58,550 nucleotides of DNA from Pelagibacteraceae bacterium (GCA_016777565.1 JADHRF010000003.1:1-58550), one strand, 5' to 3'; counted from the first letter of the stretch, positions 37,762-47,930 are shown. Notes: generated by a model not told the origin, from the sequence alone. Numbers and translations are program-made.

Positions 37762-38493
37762 TCAAGCCATATACATGCCTCCATTAACATGTATCGTTTC
37801 ACCTGTTATATAGTCAGATGCATCTGAAGCAAGAAAAGCAGCACAATGAGCTATATCCTCTCCTTTACCAAGTTCTCCACTAGGAATTTTTGATAAAAGC
37901 GTTTTTTTAAACTCATCATTAATCTTATCTGTCATATCAGTTTTAATAAAACCTGGAGAAATACAATTTACATTAATTTTTTTCTTAGCATATTCAATTG
38001 CTAAACTTTTTGAAAACCCAATAATACCAGCTTTAGAAGCGGCATAATTTGCTTGGCCAAGATTTCCCGTATGGCCAACTATTGAAGTGATGTTTATGAT
38101 TTTTCCTTTTTTGTTTTTAAGCATTTTTTTTATAGCATGTTTACACATTAAAAAAGTTGATGTTAGATTAATATCAATTACTTTTTTCCAATTTTCATCG
38201 TTTAATCTTATTGCAAGATTATCTAAAGTGATGCCAGCATTATTTATCAAAATATCAATTCCTTTTAACTCTGAATTACATGTGTCGATAAAATTTTCTA
38301 TTTCAGAGTGCTGATCGAGTTTAAATGGTTTTGTTCTAATATTTGTAAATTCTTTTTGTAGTTGATCTAGCTTATTTACATTTGTTCCTGTAGCTAAAAC
38401 ATTTGAGCCTAACTCATTAAATCTTTTTACTAAACTATAACCAATACCACCTGTTGCCCCAGTAATTAATATTTTTTTTTCTTTAAGATTCAT
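37762..38493 (-). CDS. fabG: 3-oxoacyl-ACP reductase
   Basis: NADPH-dependent ketoreductase of type II fatty acid elongation. The 243-residue short-chain dehydrogenase shows TGATGGIGYSL, NNAGIT, the catalytic Ser in ITSIVGHTGN, the YAASK (Tyr/Lys) motif, and the C-terminal FLASDASDYITGETIHVNGG. The start overlaps fabD by 11 bp. The fab context makes FabG far more likely than another SDR. Confidence 0.96.
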   Translation of the reverse strand: MNLKEKKILITGATGGIGYSLVKRFNELGSNVLATGTNVNKLDQLQKEFTNIRTKPFKLDQHSEIENFIDTCNSELKGIDILINNAGITLDNLAIRLNDENWKKVIDINLTSTFLMCKHAIKKMLKNKKGKIINITSIVGHTGNLGQANYAASKAGIIGFSKSLAIEYAKKKINVNCISPGFIKTDMTDKINDEFKKTLLSKIPSGELGKGEDIAHCAAFLASDASDYITGETIHVNGGMYMA

Positions 38494-39415
38494 TTTTTAA
38501 ATTTTTAATATCATCTATTGAATTAATACTAAAGGAGTTACTATTAGGTAATATTCTCTTAACTAAACCCGTTAAAACTTTACCAGGCCCTATTTCTATA
38601 AATTCATTTATTTTATTATTATTCATGAAAATAATACTCTCTCGCCACCTAACTCTGGAGTAAATTTGTTGTACTAAAAATTTTTTAATATCCTCTGGAC
38701 TATTTTCTGATACACCAGTAACATTACTAACTATTTCAAAATTAGGTTTTTTAAATATTGCAGAGTTAATTTTATCTTTCATTTTTATTGCCGCAGGATT
38801 CATTAAGGAACAATGAAATGGTGCGCTTACAGGTAACGAAATACATTTTTTCTTATATTTTTTTAAAATATCTTTTAATTCATCTACTGGTTCTATGTTA
38901 CCGCTTACAATAATTTGCCCTTTGGCATTATCATTAGCTATTTCACAAACGCCCTTTGATTTAATTTCAAGTATATAATTATTAATTTCTTCAATGTCAG
39001 ATCCAAGTATTGCAAGCATCGAACCTCTTCCTACAGGTACAGCTTCTTGCATAGCTTTTCCTCTTTCGTAAAGTAAATGCAAAGAGTCATCAAAACTTAA
39101 TGAGTCAGCGCAAAGTAAAGCACTATACTCACCCAAAGAATGGCCGGCGAAAAATTTTACATTTTCCATACTGAAATTAAATTCATTTTTTAAAACTTTA
39201 AAAATTGAATAGCTTACTAATAAAATAGATGGTTGTGTATTCTGGGTAAGTTTCAACTCACTTTCAGGACCCTCAAGGATTAATTTGGATATTTTAAAGC
39301 TTAATTTTTCATCTGCCTCAGCAAATATTTTTTTAACAGCAGAAAAATTATTATAAAACTCGGACCCCATACCAACCAATTGGGAACCTTGACCTGGAAA
39401 CAATATAGCTTTCAT
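38483..39415 (-). CDS. fabD: Malonyl-CoA:ACP transacylase
   Basis: Loads malonyl groups onto ACP. The 310-residue enzyme begins KAILFPGQGSQLVGMG, has the nucleophile Ser in GHSLGEYSALLCA, the Arg in the ERGKAMQEAVPVGRGSM block, and the catalytic His in VSAPFHCSLM. It heads the fabD-fabG-acpP operon and is divergent from rpsF across a 101-bp gap. Confidence 0.97.
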   Translation of the reverse strand: MKAILFPGQGSQLVGMGSEFYNNFSAVKKIFAEADEKLSFKISKLILEGPESELKLTQNTQPSILLVSYSIFKVLKNEFNFSMENVKFFAGHSLGEYSALLCADSLSFDDSLHLLYERGKAMQEAVPVGRGSMLAILGSDIEEINNYILEIKSKGVCEIANDNAKGQIIVSGNIEPVDELKDILKKYKKKCISLPVSAPFHCSLMNPAAIKMKDKINSAIFKKPNFEIVSNVTGVSENSPEDIKKFLVQQIYSRVRWRESIIFMNNNKINEFIEIGPGKVLTGLVKRILPNSNSFSINSIDDIKNLKNES

Positions 39416-39449
39416 TTGTATTAATGCTTTTTTTATAACATTATTAGTA

Positions 39450-39478
39450 TTGAATTGACGAATTTATAATAGTATAAA
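39450..39478 (+). promoter_or_regulatory. Candidate sigma70-type promoter for rpsF operon
   Basis: TTGAAT (39450-39455) and TATAAA (39473-39478) are separated by 17 bp, upstream of rpsF with about a 30-bp leader. A neighbouring TTGACG at 39455-39460 has unsuitable spacing to that -10. AT richness raises the chance level, but the placement and spacing are good. Confidence 0.5.
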
Positions 39479-39516
39479 ACCGTTCTTTTGATAAATAAAC
39501 AATTAATGATAGCAAA

Positions 39517-39852
39517 ATGAATTTTTACGAGCATACATTGATAGCAAAACAGGATTTATCCACTCCTGAACTTAATAATCTGGAAAAGAAGTACACAGAT
39601 ATAATCGTTAAAACTGATGGTAAAATTGTAAAAGTTGAAAAATGGGGACTACTAAGTTTCGCAAAAAAAATTAAAGCTTATAATAAAGGTTTCTATATTC
39701 ATTTTAAATTTGAAGCTGAGAACAAAACTTTAGAGGAAATTAAAAAAAATAGTATAATTGATAATTCTTTGCTTAGGCACTTAACTGTAAAGTATAAAAA
39801 ATTAGATGTAGAGACAGAATATTTTAAAGAGAATAATGAAAAGAAAAAATAA
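39517..39852 (+). CDS. rpsF: 30S ribosomal protein bS6
   Basis: A 111-residue ribosomal protein binding the central domain of 16S rRNA as a heterodimer with bS18. Family features are [48 protein letters not shown] and the C-terminal [12 protein letters not shown]. First gene of rpsF-rpsR-rplI, overlapping rpsR by 17 bp. Confidence 0.97.
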   Translation: MNFYEHTLIAKQDLSTPELNNLEKKYTDIIVKTDGKIVKVEKWGLLSFAKKIKAYNKGFYIHFKFEAENKTLEEIKKNSIIDNSLLRHLTVKYKKLDVETEYFKENNEKKK

Positions 39853-40108
39853 AAAATTTAATAAGAGACCGCAAAATCCTTTAAATAAACTTAGTTTATT
39901 TCAAAAAACTGATAACAGGTTTTCCAAAAAATGTCCTCTTTCAGGAAAAGATGCACCAGTTGTTGATTATAAAAATGTGAAATTATTAAAACGCTATGTT
40001 TCTGACACAGATAAAATCATGCCGTCAAGAATCACTTCTGTTTCGCAAAATAAACAAAGAAAATTAACAAGCGAAATTAAAAAAGCAAAAATTTTAGGTT
40101 TAATTTAA
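39836..40108 (+). CDS. rpsR: 30S ribosomal protein bS18
   Basis: A 90-residue basic protein partnering bS6 on the 30S platform. The conserved core is [37 protein letters not shown] cysteine in the N-terminal segment ([10 protein letters not shown]) is shared with many bS18 proteins. The ATG lies inside the last codons of rpsF (17-bp overlap), so the two should be made at matched rates. Confidence 0.97.
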   Translation: MKRKNKKFNKRPQNPLNKLSLFQKTDNRFSKKCPLSGKDAPVVDYKNVKLLKRYVSDTDKIMPSRITSVSQNKQRKLTSEIKKAKILGLI

Positions 40109-40110
40109 TT

Positions 40111-40566
40111 ATGCAAGTTATACTTTTAGAAAATGTCTTAAAACTTGGAAAAATCGGTGATCTAGTTGAAGTTAAAAACGGTTTTGCCAGAAATTATTTA
40201 CTGAGACAAGGTAAAGCTCTCAGGGCGAGTAAAGAAAACATCGAACTTGTTAGCAATAAAAAAGTTGAATTAAATAAAAAAAATGAAGAAAATAAAAATA
40301 AATTCAAAGAAGTAGCTGAAAAAATTTCAAATAAAACCTTAAAATTTAATAAAGAATCTAAAGAGAATGGTGAGCTATATGGCTCTATAAAGCCCAAAGA
40401 AGTTTCGAATGCATTTAAATTAACTTTAGGGGTAGATATTAACCCGTCTCAAATTGATTTAAGGCAAGAGATTATAAAAATCGGCAAATACAAAATAAAT
40501 ATAAATCTTCATGCCGAAGTAACTGCGAATGTCAATCTAAGCGTTGATAAAATAGACTCTATTTAA
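40111..40566 (+). CDS. rplI: 50S ribosomal protein bL9
   Basis: A 151-residue two-domain protein: the rRNA-binding N-domain MQVILLENVLKLGKIGDLVEVKNGFARNYLL, a long Lys/Glu-rich connecting helix, and the C-domain (LYGSIKPKEVSNAF). Only 2 bp after rpsR and 85 bp before the dnaB start. Placement before dnaB is a conserved bacterial order. Confidence 0.97.
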   Translation: MQVILLENVLKLGKIGDLVEVKNGFARNYLLRQGKALRASKENIELVSNKKVELNKKNEENKNKFKEVAEKISNKTLKFNKESKENGELYGSIKPKEVSNAFKLTLGVDINPSQIDLRQEIIKIGKYKININLHAEVTANVNLSVDKIDSI

Positions 40567-40651
40567 TTTTAATCTCATTTTTCCACAGGTAGAAAAAAAA
40601 GTGTGTAACTTTTGTGTTTCTATTAATTTCTGTTCTACTATTATTCTTGTG

Positions 40652-42079
40652 ATGGAAAATACAAAATTAAATCTTACTCCAACGAAAGAGAATAAACTTC
40701 CATCAAATATTGAGGCTGAACAATCTTTGATAGGTTCCGTTCTCGTAAACAATGATATAATAGATGAAATATCTAACATAGTTAATTCAGCTAAATTTTT
40801 TGATCCAGTTCACAGAAAAATTTACGAAGTTATTGAAAATTTAAACAATAAAGGGATGATAGCAAATCCTATTACTTTAAAAAACTATTTTGAAAAGGAC
40901 ACAGGATTATCTGAAGTTGGAGGAGTTGATTATTTGGTAAAATTAACTAGATTTTCATCTTCTATAAAACAAGCAATCGATTATGCAAAAATTATTCATG
41001 AGATGTATGTTAAGAGAGAGTTAATATTAATTTCTGATGGTATTTCTGATCAAGCTAATGATGATCAAGCAGATAAGACGGGTGAAAATATTATTGAAGA
41101 TGCGGAAAAATCATTATTTGATTTAGCCGAAAGAGGTAATTTTTCTCAAACTTTTTTAAAATTTAATCAAGCAGTAGATCAAACGATCCAAATGGCTACG
41201 CTTGCTATGAAAAGTGACCAGGGAATAGTTGGTGTGCCTACTGGCTTGTCTGATCTAGATGAAAAATTAGGAGGTCTACATAAATCTGATCTTGTAATTA
41301 TCGCTGGCAGACCTTCAATGGGTAAAACAGCACTCGCAACTAATATTGCATATTACGCTTCAAAAAATATGCAAGAAAATAACGAGAAAGGATCTGTTGC
41401 TTTTTTTTCATTAGAAATGTCCTCGGAACAACTTTCTACTCGAATTTTATCAGAACAATCTAGAATTTCATCGAGTGAAATAAGAAAAGGTAAAGCTAGT
41501 GAGGAAACTTTAAATAGATACATCGAAACATCAAGAAATATTTATGACTTGCCTTTATATATAGACGAAACACCTGCTATCGCTATTTCAACCTTAAGCA
41601 ATAGAGCAAGACGTATTAAAAGATTGTTTGGGCTTAAATTAATTGTTGTTGATTATATTCAATTAATGAGAACTAACACCAATAGAATGGATGGCAGAGT
41701 TCAAGAAATCTCAGAAATTACCCAGGGACTTAAAGCTCTTGCTAAAGAATTAAATGTTCCTGTGGTTGCTTTGTCTCAACTGTCAAGAGCTGTGGAACAA
41801 AGAGATGATAAAATCCCACAATTATCAGATCTAAGAGAGTCAGGATCAATCGAACAAGATGCAGATGTAGTAGTTTTTGTTTATAGAGAACAATATTATT
41901 TAGAAAAAAAGGAACCAAAACAAGGATCGATTGAACATGCTGAATGGCAGTCTAAGATGAGTGAAATTCATGGATTAGCAAATCTCATAATCGGTAAACA
42001 TAGGCACGGATCTACTGGTACAGTCCATGTGGAATTTGAAGGGATGTTTACAAAATTCAAAGATTTACCTAAAAATTAA
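40652..42079 (+). CDS. dnaB: Replicative DNA helicase DnaB
   Basis: Hexameric 5'-3' helicase at the replication fork. The start at MENTKLNLTPTKENKLP gives 475 residues, near E. coli's 471; the track start is an upstream GTG in the gap. The N-terminal domain shows NIEAEQSLIGSVL, Walker A is AGRPSMGKTALATN, Walker B is LIVVDYIQLM, and the C-terminal motif IGKHRHGSTGTVHVEF is present. No intein. It follows rplI. Confidence 0.97.
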   Translation: MENTKLNLTPTKENKLPSNIEAEQSLIGSVLVNNDIIDEISNIVNSAKFFDPVHRKIYEVIENLNNKGMIANPITLKNYFEKDTGLSEVGGVDYLVKLTRFSSSIKQAIDYAKIIHEMYVKRELILISDGISDQANDDQADKTGENIIEDAEKSLFDLAERGNFSQTFLKFNQAVDQTIQMATLAMKSDQGIVGVPTGLSDLDEKLGGLHKSDLVIIAGRPSMGKTALATNIAYYASKNMQENNEKGSVAFFSLEMSSEQLSTRILSEQSRISSSEIRKGKASEETLNRYIETSRNIYDLPLYIDETPAIAISTLSNRARRIKRLFGLKLIVVDYIQLMRTNTNRMDGRVQEISEITQGLKALAKELNVPVVALSQLSRAVEQRDDKIPQLSDLRESGSIEQDADVVVFVYREQYYLEKKEPKQGSIEHAEWQSKMSEIHGLANLIIGKHRHGSTGTVHVEFEGMFTKFKDLPKN

Positions 42080-42121
42080 CTCTTTTGTTATCTAAGATTT
42101 AAGATATATCTGAATTTATTA

Positions 42122-44587
42122 ATGTTTTTCAAAATTTATAGAACACTAATTGTTGATTTTCCAAAAATTACTATTGCTATCATTTTTTCGATACTTGCTT
42201 ATTTTTTGTACTTTTCTAATGATTTTAAATTGGATGCTTCTTCGGACTCGTTGTTACTTGAGAATGATAAAGATCTTAAATATCTTAGAGAAGTTAACGA
42301 AAGGTATGGGTCAAAAGATTATCTTGTTTTAACTTATTCCCCTATTTCAAGTTTTACGGATAAAGAAACTATTATTAATCTCCAGTTTCTTAAGTCTAAA
42401 ATAGAAAAATTAGATTGGGTAGATAGTGTAATAACTGTAATAGATGTTCCCCTATTAAAAAGTAGTGATGAACCTTTGATGGAAAGGTTAAAAAATTACA
42501 AAAATCTGTCATACCCAGAAATAGATAAAGAGAGAGGATTTGAAGAAATAATTAATAGTCCTATCTATAAAGATTATGTCATTAGTTCTGACGGAAAAAC
42601 TTCTGGAATAGTGGTTTATCTTAAGCAGGATAAAAAATTAAATGAATTTATTAAAACTAAAAATAATTATTTTAATTTAGAATTAGAGGGAAATTTAAAT
42701 AAATCTCAAAAAAAAGAACGTGAACTTTTTAATAGTGAGTACGATAGCTATAGAAATATTTATAATCAAAAAAATCATCAAAATATTAGAGAAATCAGAG
42801 AAGTAATAAAAAAATTTACTGTAAATGCAGAGGTGCATTTAGGTGGTTTACCAATGATTACTGACGATATGATGTCATTTATTAAAAGTGATATTGTTGT
42901 TTTTGGAATTGGAGTTTTTATATTCATTATAATTACTCTGTGGTTTATTTTTAAGAAAATTAAATGGGTTGTTATTCCGTTGCTTGGTTGTGCTTTTTCC
43001 GTTGGAGCCATGGTAGGTATTTTGGGTTTATTAGGATGGAAAGTTACTGTCATTTCCTCAAACTTTATTGCTCTCATGCTAATTTTAAATATGGCAATGA
43101 ACATTCACATTACAGTTAGATTTTTACAAATGAAAAAAGAATATGAAAATATAAGTAATAAAGATGCAGTTTATATGGCGGCTAGTAAAATGTTTTTACC
43201 AATTCTTTATACTGTTCTAACAACAATTTGTGCTTTTTTATCTTTAGTTTTTAGTGGCATAAAACCAATTATTGATTTTGGTTTAATGATGACGTTAGGC
43301 CTTATAGTTTCAATTACAGTTACCTTTACTCTAATTCCTTCTCTTCTCAACTTGTTCAGTAATTCTAATGACTTGATTGTGCAAAATGAGGAAAAATCAA
43401 AAATTACTAATGCACTAAGTAAATTTTCACAAGGAAATACATATTTTATATTTAGTATTGCCTCAATAGTTATTCTCTTAAGTATTTTTGGGATTTCGAA
43501 ACTAGAAGTAGAAAATAGTTTTATTAATTATTTTGATCAAAAAACTGAAATCTACAAAGGAATGAAAAAAATTGATGATCAATTAGGGGGTACTACTCCT
43601 CTAGATATTATCATTAAATTTCCAGTAAATGAGAAAAAAAAGGTGGAAGAAGACGAATTCTCTGAATGGGATGAAGATAATAAAGATAGTGCTGATGACG
43701 TAGCTAAATATTGGTTTACAAGAAATAAAATCGATAAAATTTTAAAAGTTCATGATTATTTAGACTCCCTTCCAGAAATAGGTAAGGTTCTTTCTTTCGG
43801 ATCAATTATTAGAGTGGCAGAAGACTTAACGGGTAATAAATTAGAAACATTAGAAACTGGTGTCCTTTATAGTAAAATTCCACCAGAAATTAAGAAGGAG
43901 GTAATTTCTCCCTATATTTCTGTAAAAAATAATGAAGCTAGAATTAGTGTCAGAATAAAAGACTCTTTGGAAAACCTTAGAAGAAATGACTTGATCAATA
44001 AAATTAATTCTGAATTGGAGTCAAAAGTTGGCTTGGACAAAGAGGAGTACAAACTTGCAGGTGTATTAATTTTATTCAATAATTTATTACAAAGTCTTTT
44101 TAAATCACAGATTTTGACTTTGGGTGTTGTTATGCTCGGTATTTCATTAATGTTTTTAATTTTATTTAGAAATTTGACTTTATCTTTAATTGGAGTTGTT
44201 CCAAATTTTATGGCTGCTTTTTTTATATTAGGTATTATTGGTCTTCTTGGAATTCCATTAGATATGATGACGATTACTATTGCAGCGATTACTATTGGTA
44301 TAGCGGTAGATAACAGTATCCATTACATTTATAGATTTAAAGAAGAATTTGAAAAAATTAAAAATTATAATGAAACTGTAGATAAGTGTCATAATACAGT
44401 AGGTGTGGCTATACTTAACACTTCTATTACCATAGTTTTTGGGTTCTCTATTTTAGTTTTGTCAAACTTTATTCCTACGATATATTTTGGGGTCTTTACA
44501 GGGATTGCAATGTTGCTTGCTTTAATATCTGTTTTAACTCTTTTACCTAAGCTTATACTGGTCTTAAAACCTTTTGGTAATGAATAG
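42122..44587 (+). CDS. RND-superfamily exporter (MMPL/patched-like)
   Basis: An 821-residue inner-membrane protein with the duplicated RND plan: one N-terminal helix, a periplasmic loop (res about 35-250), five helices, then a second helix (about 440-460), a second loop and five helices. The motif AITIGIAVDNSIHYIYRF in the C-terminal half is the RND helix-4-like segment with conserved Asp. Members of this COG1033-type group move lipids, hopanoids or other hydrophobic molecules, usually without a fixed TolC-like partner. The substrate is unknown. It overlaps cvpA by 14 bp. Confidence 0.85.
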   Translation: MFFKIYRTLIVDFPKITIAIIFSILAYFLYFSNDFKLDASSDSLLLENDKDLKYLREVNERYGSKDYLVLTYSPISSFTDKETIINLQFLKSKIEKLDWVDSVITVIDVPLLKSSDEPLMERLKNYKNLSYPEIDKERGFEEIINSPIYKDYVISSDGKTSGIVVYLKQDKKLNEFIKTKNNYFNLELEGNLNKSQKKERELFNSEYDSYRNIYNQKNHQNIREIREVIKKFTVNAEVHLGGLPMITDDMMSFIKSDIVVFGIGVFIFIIITLWFIFKKIKWVVIPLLGCAFSVGAMVGILGLLGWKVTVISSNFIALMLILNMAMNIHITVRFLQMKKEYENISNKDAVYMAASKMFLPILYTVLTTICAFLSLVFSGIKPIIDFGLMMTLGLIVSITVTFTLIPSLLNLFSNSNDLIVQNEEKSKITNALSKFSQGNTYFIFSIASIVILLSIFGISKLEVENSFINYFDQKTEIYKGMKKIDDQLGGTTPLDIIIKFPVNEKKKVEEDEFSEWDEDNKDSADDVAKYWFTRNKIDKILKVHDYLDSLPEIGKVLSFGSIIRVAEDLTGNKLETLETGVLYSKIPPEIKKEVISPYISVKNNEARISVRIKDSLENLRRNDLINKINSELESKVGLDKEEYKLAGVLILFNNLLQSLFKSQILTLGVVMLGISLMFLILFRNLTLSLIGVVPNFMAAFFILGIIGLLGIPLDMMTITIAAITIGIAVDNSIHYIYRFKEEFEKIKNYNETVDKCHNTVGVAILNTSITIVFGFSILVLSNFIPTIYFGVFTGIAMLLALISVLTLLPKLILVLKPFGNE

Positions 44588-45125
44588 TTTTATAGAATTT
44601 TTAAAAAATGATATTTTGTTGTTTGATATATTTTTTTTAATAATTATTTTATACAATACAATAAAATGTTTATCTCAGGGTTTTTCTTTAAGCTTTCTTT
44701 CCTCTCTTAAATGGATAGTGTCTGTATTTGCAACGATTATATTAGTACCTAGATTGCAACCTTGGGTAAGTGATTATGTTGAGTCAGAATTTATTAACAA
44801 TGTAGGTATTGGTATTTTTGTTTTTATTTTTACTTTATTTATTAGTATTGTTTTAGGTAAATCGATTAGTAGGACTGTTACATGGACGGGCATGGGGTCA
44901 GTAGATAAATCTTTCGGAATTATTTTTGGACTATTTAAAGGTTATGTGGTTGCAATTTGTTTTTTTTCTCTTCTAAATTGGTTTTATTCATATGAAAAAT
45001 GGGGTATATCAACAATAAATGCTTTTTCTTTTAACATTGTAAAAAAAGGAAGTGATTTACTAATTGAAGAATTTCCGAACTATAAAGACTTAATAAATAC
45101 AAAAGAAGAAATTGAAAAAATTTAA
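44574..45125 (+). CDS. cvpA: CvpA family membrane protein
   Basis: A 183-residue inner-membrane protein with four predicted helices (about res 12-30, 32-55, 75-97, 115-137) and the CvpA-family core FDIFFLIIILYNTIKCLSQG (FD-xxx-G) near the N-terminus. CvpA is needed for colicin V production and envelope stress tolerance in enterics; its mechanism is unclear. The cvpA-purF adjacency is widespread. It overlaps both the RND gene and purF by 14 bp. Confidence 0.87.
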   Translation: MVMNSFIEFLKNDILLFDIFFLIIILYNTIKCLSQGFSLSFLSSLKWIVSVFATIILVPRLQPWVSDYVESEFINNVGIGIFVFIFTLFISIVLGKSISRTVTWTGMGSVDKSFGIIFGLFKGYVVAICFFSLLNWFYSYEKWGISTINAFSFNIVKKGSDLLIEEFPNYKDLINTKEEIEKI

Positions 45126-46563
45126 ATTAGATAAATTGAGAGAAGAATGCGGTGTGTTTGGAATCTCGAATTACGATGATGCATCTGCTTTAGTTGCGCT
45201 TGGTTTGCATGCATTACAGCATAGGGGTCAGGAAGGTTGTGGCATTGTTTCTTTTGATGGTAAAAATTTTCATTCAGAGAAAAGACAGGGCTTGATTGGT
45301 GATCATTTTACTGATCCTGTAACTATAAAAAAATTACCTGGTACTCAAGCAATTGGGCACAATAGATATTCAACGACTGGTGAAGTCTCTTTAAGAAATA
45401 TTCAACCTTTTTTCGCTGACCTTTACGGTGGTGGAATAAGCATTGCACACAATGGAAATCTGACTAATGCACTGGAGCTAAGAAACAAATTAGTTAAAGA
45501 TGGTGCAATTTTTAGAACTACTAGCGATACAGAAACAATAGTCCAATTAATAGCAAAATCAAAAAGACTAAAAATGTTAGATAAGATTATTGATACTCTT
45601 TTTCAGATCCAAGGTGGGTACGCTTTGGTAATGATGACAAATAAAAAACTTATTGGACTAAGAGATCCTTTTGGTATCAGACCTCTAGTTTTAGGTAAGT
45701 TAAATAATTCTTATGTTTTTGCATCCGAAACATGTGCTTTAGATATTGTAGGAGCTAAATTTGTGAGAGATGTTGAAAATGGTGAAATTATAATTGTAGA
45801 AGACGGTAAGATAAACAGTATCAAACCATTTCCACTCGTAAAATCAAGACCTTGTGTATTTGAATACATTTATTTTGCTAGGCCTGACAGTCTACTCAAT
45901 GGTCTTTGTGCATACGAATATAGAAAAAAAATGGGCGAAGAACTTGCAAAAGAGTCGGATTTGGAAGCTGACATAGTTGTGCCAGTGCCCGACTCTGGGG
46001 TACCTGCAGCCCTTGGTTTTAGTCAGTTTACAAAAAAAAGTTTTGAGCTAGGTTTAATTAGAAATCATTATGTTGGAAGAACTTTTATTGAACCAACTCA
46101 AAATATTAGAAGTCTAGGGGTAAAACTAAAATTAAATGCAACTCAAACATTAGTGAAAAATAAATCAATTATTTTAATTGATGACTCATTAGTTAGGGGC
46201 ACTACATGTCATAAGATAGTTAAAATGCTTTATGATGCAGGAGCAAAAGAAGTTCATGTAAGAATAGCATGCCCAGAAATACTTTTTCCAGATTTTTATG
46301 GTGTTGATATGCCTACCAAAAAAGAATTACTAGCAAACAATAAAAACAATCAAGAAATGTGCGACTACATTAAAGCAAAATCTTTAAAGTTTTTGAGTTT
46401 AGAAGGTTTGTATAAAGCAATAGGATTTAAAGAGAGAAATAAATTGTACCCACAATTAAGCGACCATTATTTTACTGGTGAGTACCCTATTAAACCTTCA
46501 GACTTATTAGGTGAAGAAAAAATTACTCAGCTTTCATTGTTGAGTGGTAAATCTAACAATTAA
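45112..46563 (+). CDS. purF: Amidophosphoribosyltransferase
   Basis: First committed step of purine synthesis: PRPP plus glutamine to phosphoribosylamine. The 483-residue protein starts at TTG (no nearby ATG), giving a short propeptide MKKFKLDKLREE before the nucleophile Cys13 of CGVFGI, which must be freed by self-cleavage. Other motifs are ALQHRGQEGCGI, GHNRYSTTG, the PRPP loop IILIDDSLVRGTT and the YFTGEYP tail. The CxxC Fe-S ligands of the Bacillus-type enzyme are not present at the C-terminus. The stop nests with bamB. Confidence 0.95.
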   Translation: MKKFKLDKLREECGVFGISNYDDASALVALGLHALQHRGQEGCGIVSFDGKNFHSEKRQGLIGDHFTDPVTIKKLPGTQAIGHNRYSTTGEVSLRNIQPFFADLYGGGISIAHNGNLTNALELRNKLVKDGAIFRTTSDTETIVQLIAKSKRLKMLDKIIDTLFQIQGGYALVMMTNKKLIGLRDPFGIRPLVLGKLNNSYVFASETCALDIVGAKFVRDVENGEIIIVEDGKINSIKPFPLVKSRPCVFEYIYFARPDSLLNGLCAYEYRKKMGEELAKESDLEADIVVPVPDSGVPAALGFSQFTKKSFELGLIRNHYVGRTFIEPTQNIRSLGVKLKLNATQTLVKNKSIILIDDSLVRGTTCHKIVKMLYDAGAKEVHVRIACPEILFPDFYGVDMPTKKELLANNKNNQEMCDYIKAKSLKFLSLEGLYKAIGFKERNKLYPQLSDHYFTGEYPIKPSDLLGEEKITQLSLLSGKSNN

Positions 46564-47924
46564 TTATATTTTAGTAATTTATTGTTGTTATCAATCATTA
46601 ACATATTTCCTTTTAAAAAAAATATTTTAGAGATTAATCCTTTTTTGCTAATTCTATTTGAAGAAATCAGTTGATGATTTATAGGATCAAAAGATAACAA
46701 ATATCCCTGATTATAATAAATATTAATTTTTCCATTAACTATTTTAAAATCGATAATTGAACCAAATTTTCTAATTTGTTTTTCCTTAATATTAGTATAA
46801 AAATTTTTAGCCCAAACAACATTGCCACTTATATTATCTACACAAATTAATAAATTATTACTCAATACCGCAAAAGTATATCTTTGCGTAATTATTGGTT
46901 TAGCAATAGGTTCTGAATATAAAATCCATTTTCTAACACCAGTGAAAGTATCATAATTTACTATTGATTTTTCAGTGCTTACAATCATATTGTTATCTTT
47001 AATGATTAATGGATAACTCAAAAACAAATCAGTTTCTCCCGAAGATAAAGGATTTTTAAAATTTAAGACCCAATTAATTTTTTGAGTTAAGTAATTAATA
47101 GAATAAAGTTCACCGCTTGTATTTAAAAAATATAAATTATTAGTTGTTATGTCTAGGGCGAAGTTATTTATAAAATCTGATTTCAGAAATGTTGAACCAG
47201 TTGCAAACTCCCAATTTTTATTTCCTGTTTTGGCATCAATCGAATAAATAACGTTATCCTGATTAGATAAAAATATTTGATTATTTTCGAGCTTTAAGTT
47301 CGATCTAAAAGGTATTCCATAATTTTTAGCCCAAACGATAGAAAAATTATCAAGATTTATCGAATACAAATAACCAATATTATCTGCCACATACAAAATA
47401 TTTTCATTAACAATAAAATTTAATTTTTTTCGGAATTTTTTAAAATTTTTTTGATAAAAATTATATTCTAAAACTTTTTTATTTGATTTAATTGAGTAAG
47501 AATAAATTTTTCCTTTATGATCGTATGAAATTAAATTATCTTTATAAAATATATACTGTTTATTAAAATTATTTTTTTTATCAAAATTCTGACTTAATTT
47601 ACGACTTTTAGATAATAATATTTTATTTCCATCATAATAAAAATTAGAAATATTATTGGTAGGGATTGCATATTCTTCAAACCAATTGGCTATTTTGACT
47701 GTATTATCTAACTTGATAGGGGTAACCGAATCTTTTTCGCTATTAAAAGTATCTTTTTTTGTAACTATATTTTCATACCTTGTATCTGTTTGATCGTTTA
47801 AAATTGGTTTAGATGTTTGATTAATTTCAGGTAAATCTGAAGCATCTTTCCATATTCCAGTTTTATTATCAAACGAACAAGAACTAAGCGCTGCTACAAA
47901 AAAGATTAGTAATAATTTTTTCAT
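46560..47924 (-). CDS. bamB: BamB-like outer membrane lipoprotein (PQQ-repeat beta-propeller)
   Basis: A 454-residue lipoprotein with signal peptide and lipobox ending LSSC (Cys16). The mature part has PQQ/YfgL-type propeller repeats, for example YSINLDNFSIVWAKNYG, YSIDAKTGNKNWEFATG and ICVDNISGNVVWAKNF. BamB supports BamA in folding outer-membrane proteins. It follows the YfgM-like gene by 6 bp, the same order as yfgM-bamB in E. coli, but der is not next to it. Divergent sequence; context supports BamB. Confidence 0.85.
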   Translation of the reverse strand: MKKLLLIFFVAALSSCSFDNKTGIWKDASDLPEINQTSKPILNDQTDTRYENIVTKKDTFNSEKDSVTPIKLDNTVKIANWFEEYAIPTNNISNFYYDGNKILLSKSRKLSQNFDKKNNFNKQYIFYKDNLISYDHKGKIYSYSIKSNKKVLEYNFYQKNFKKFRKKLNFIVNENILYVADNIGYLYSINLDNFSIVWAKNYGIPFRSNLKLENNQIFLSNQDNVIYSIDAKTGNKNWEFATGSTFLKSDFINNFALDITTNNLYFLNTSGELYSINYLTQKINWVLNFKNPLSSGETDLFLSYPLIIKDNNMIVSTEKSIVNYDTFTGVRKWILYSEPIAKPIITQRYTFAVLSNNLLICVDNISGNVVWAKNFYTNIKEKQIRKFGSIIDFKIVNGKINIYYNQGYLLSFDPINHQLISSNRISKKGLISKIFFLKGNMLMIDNNNKLLKYN

Positions 47925-47930
47925 TTTAAA

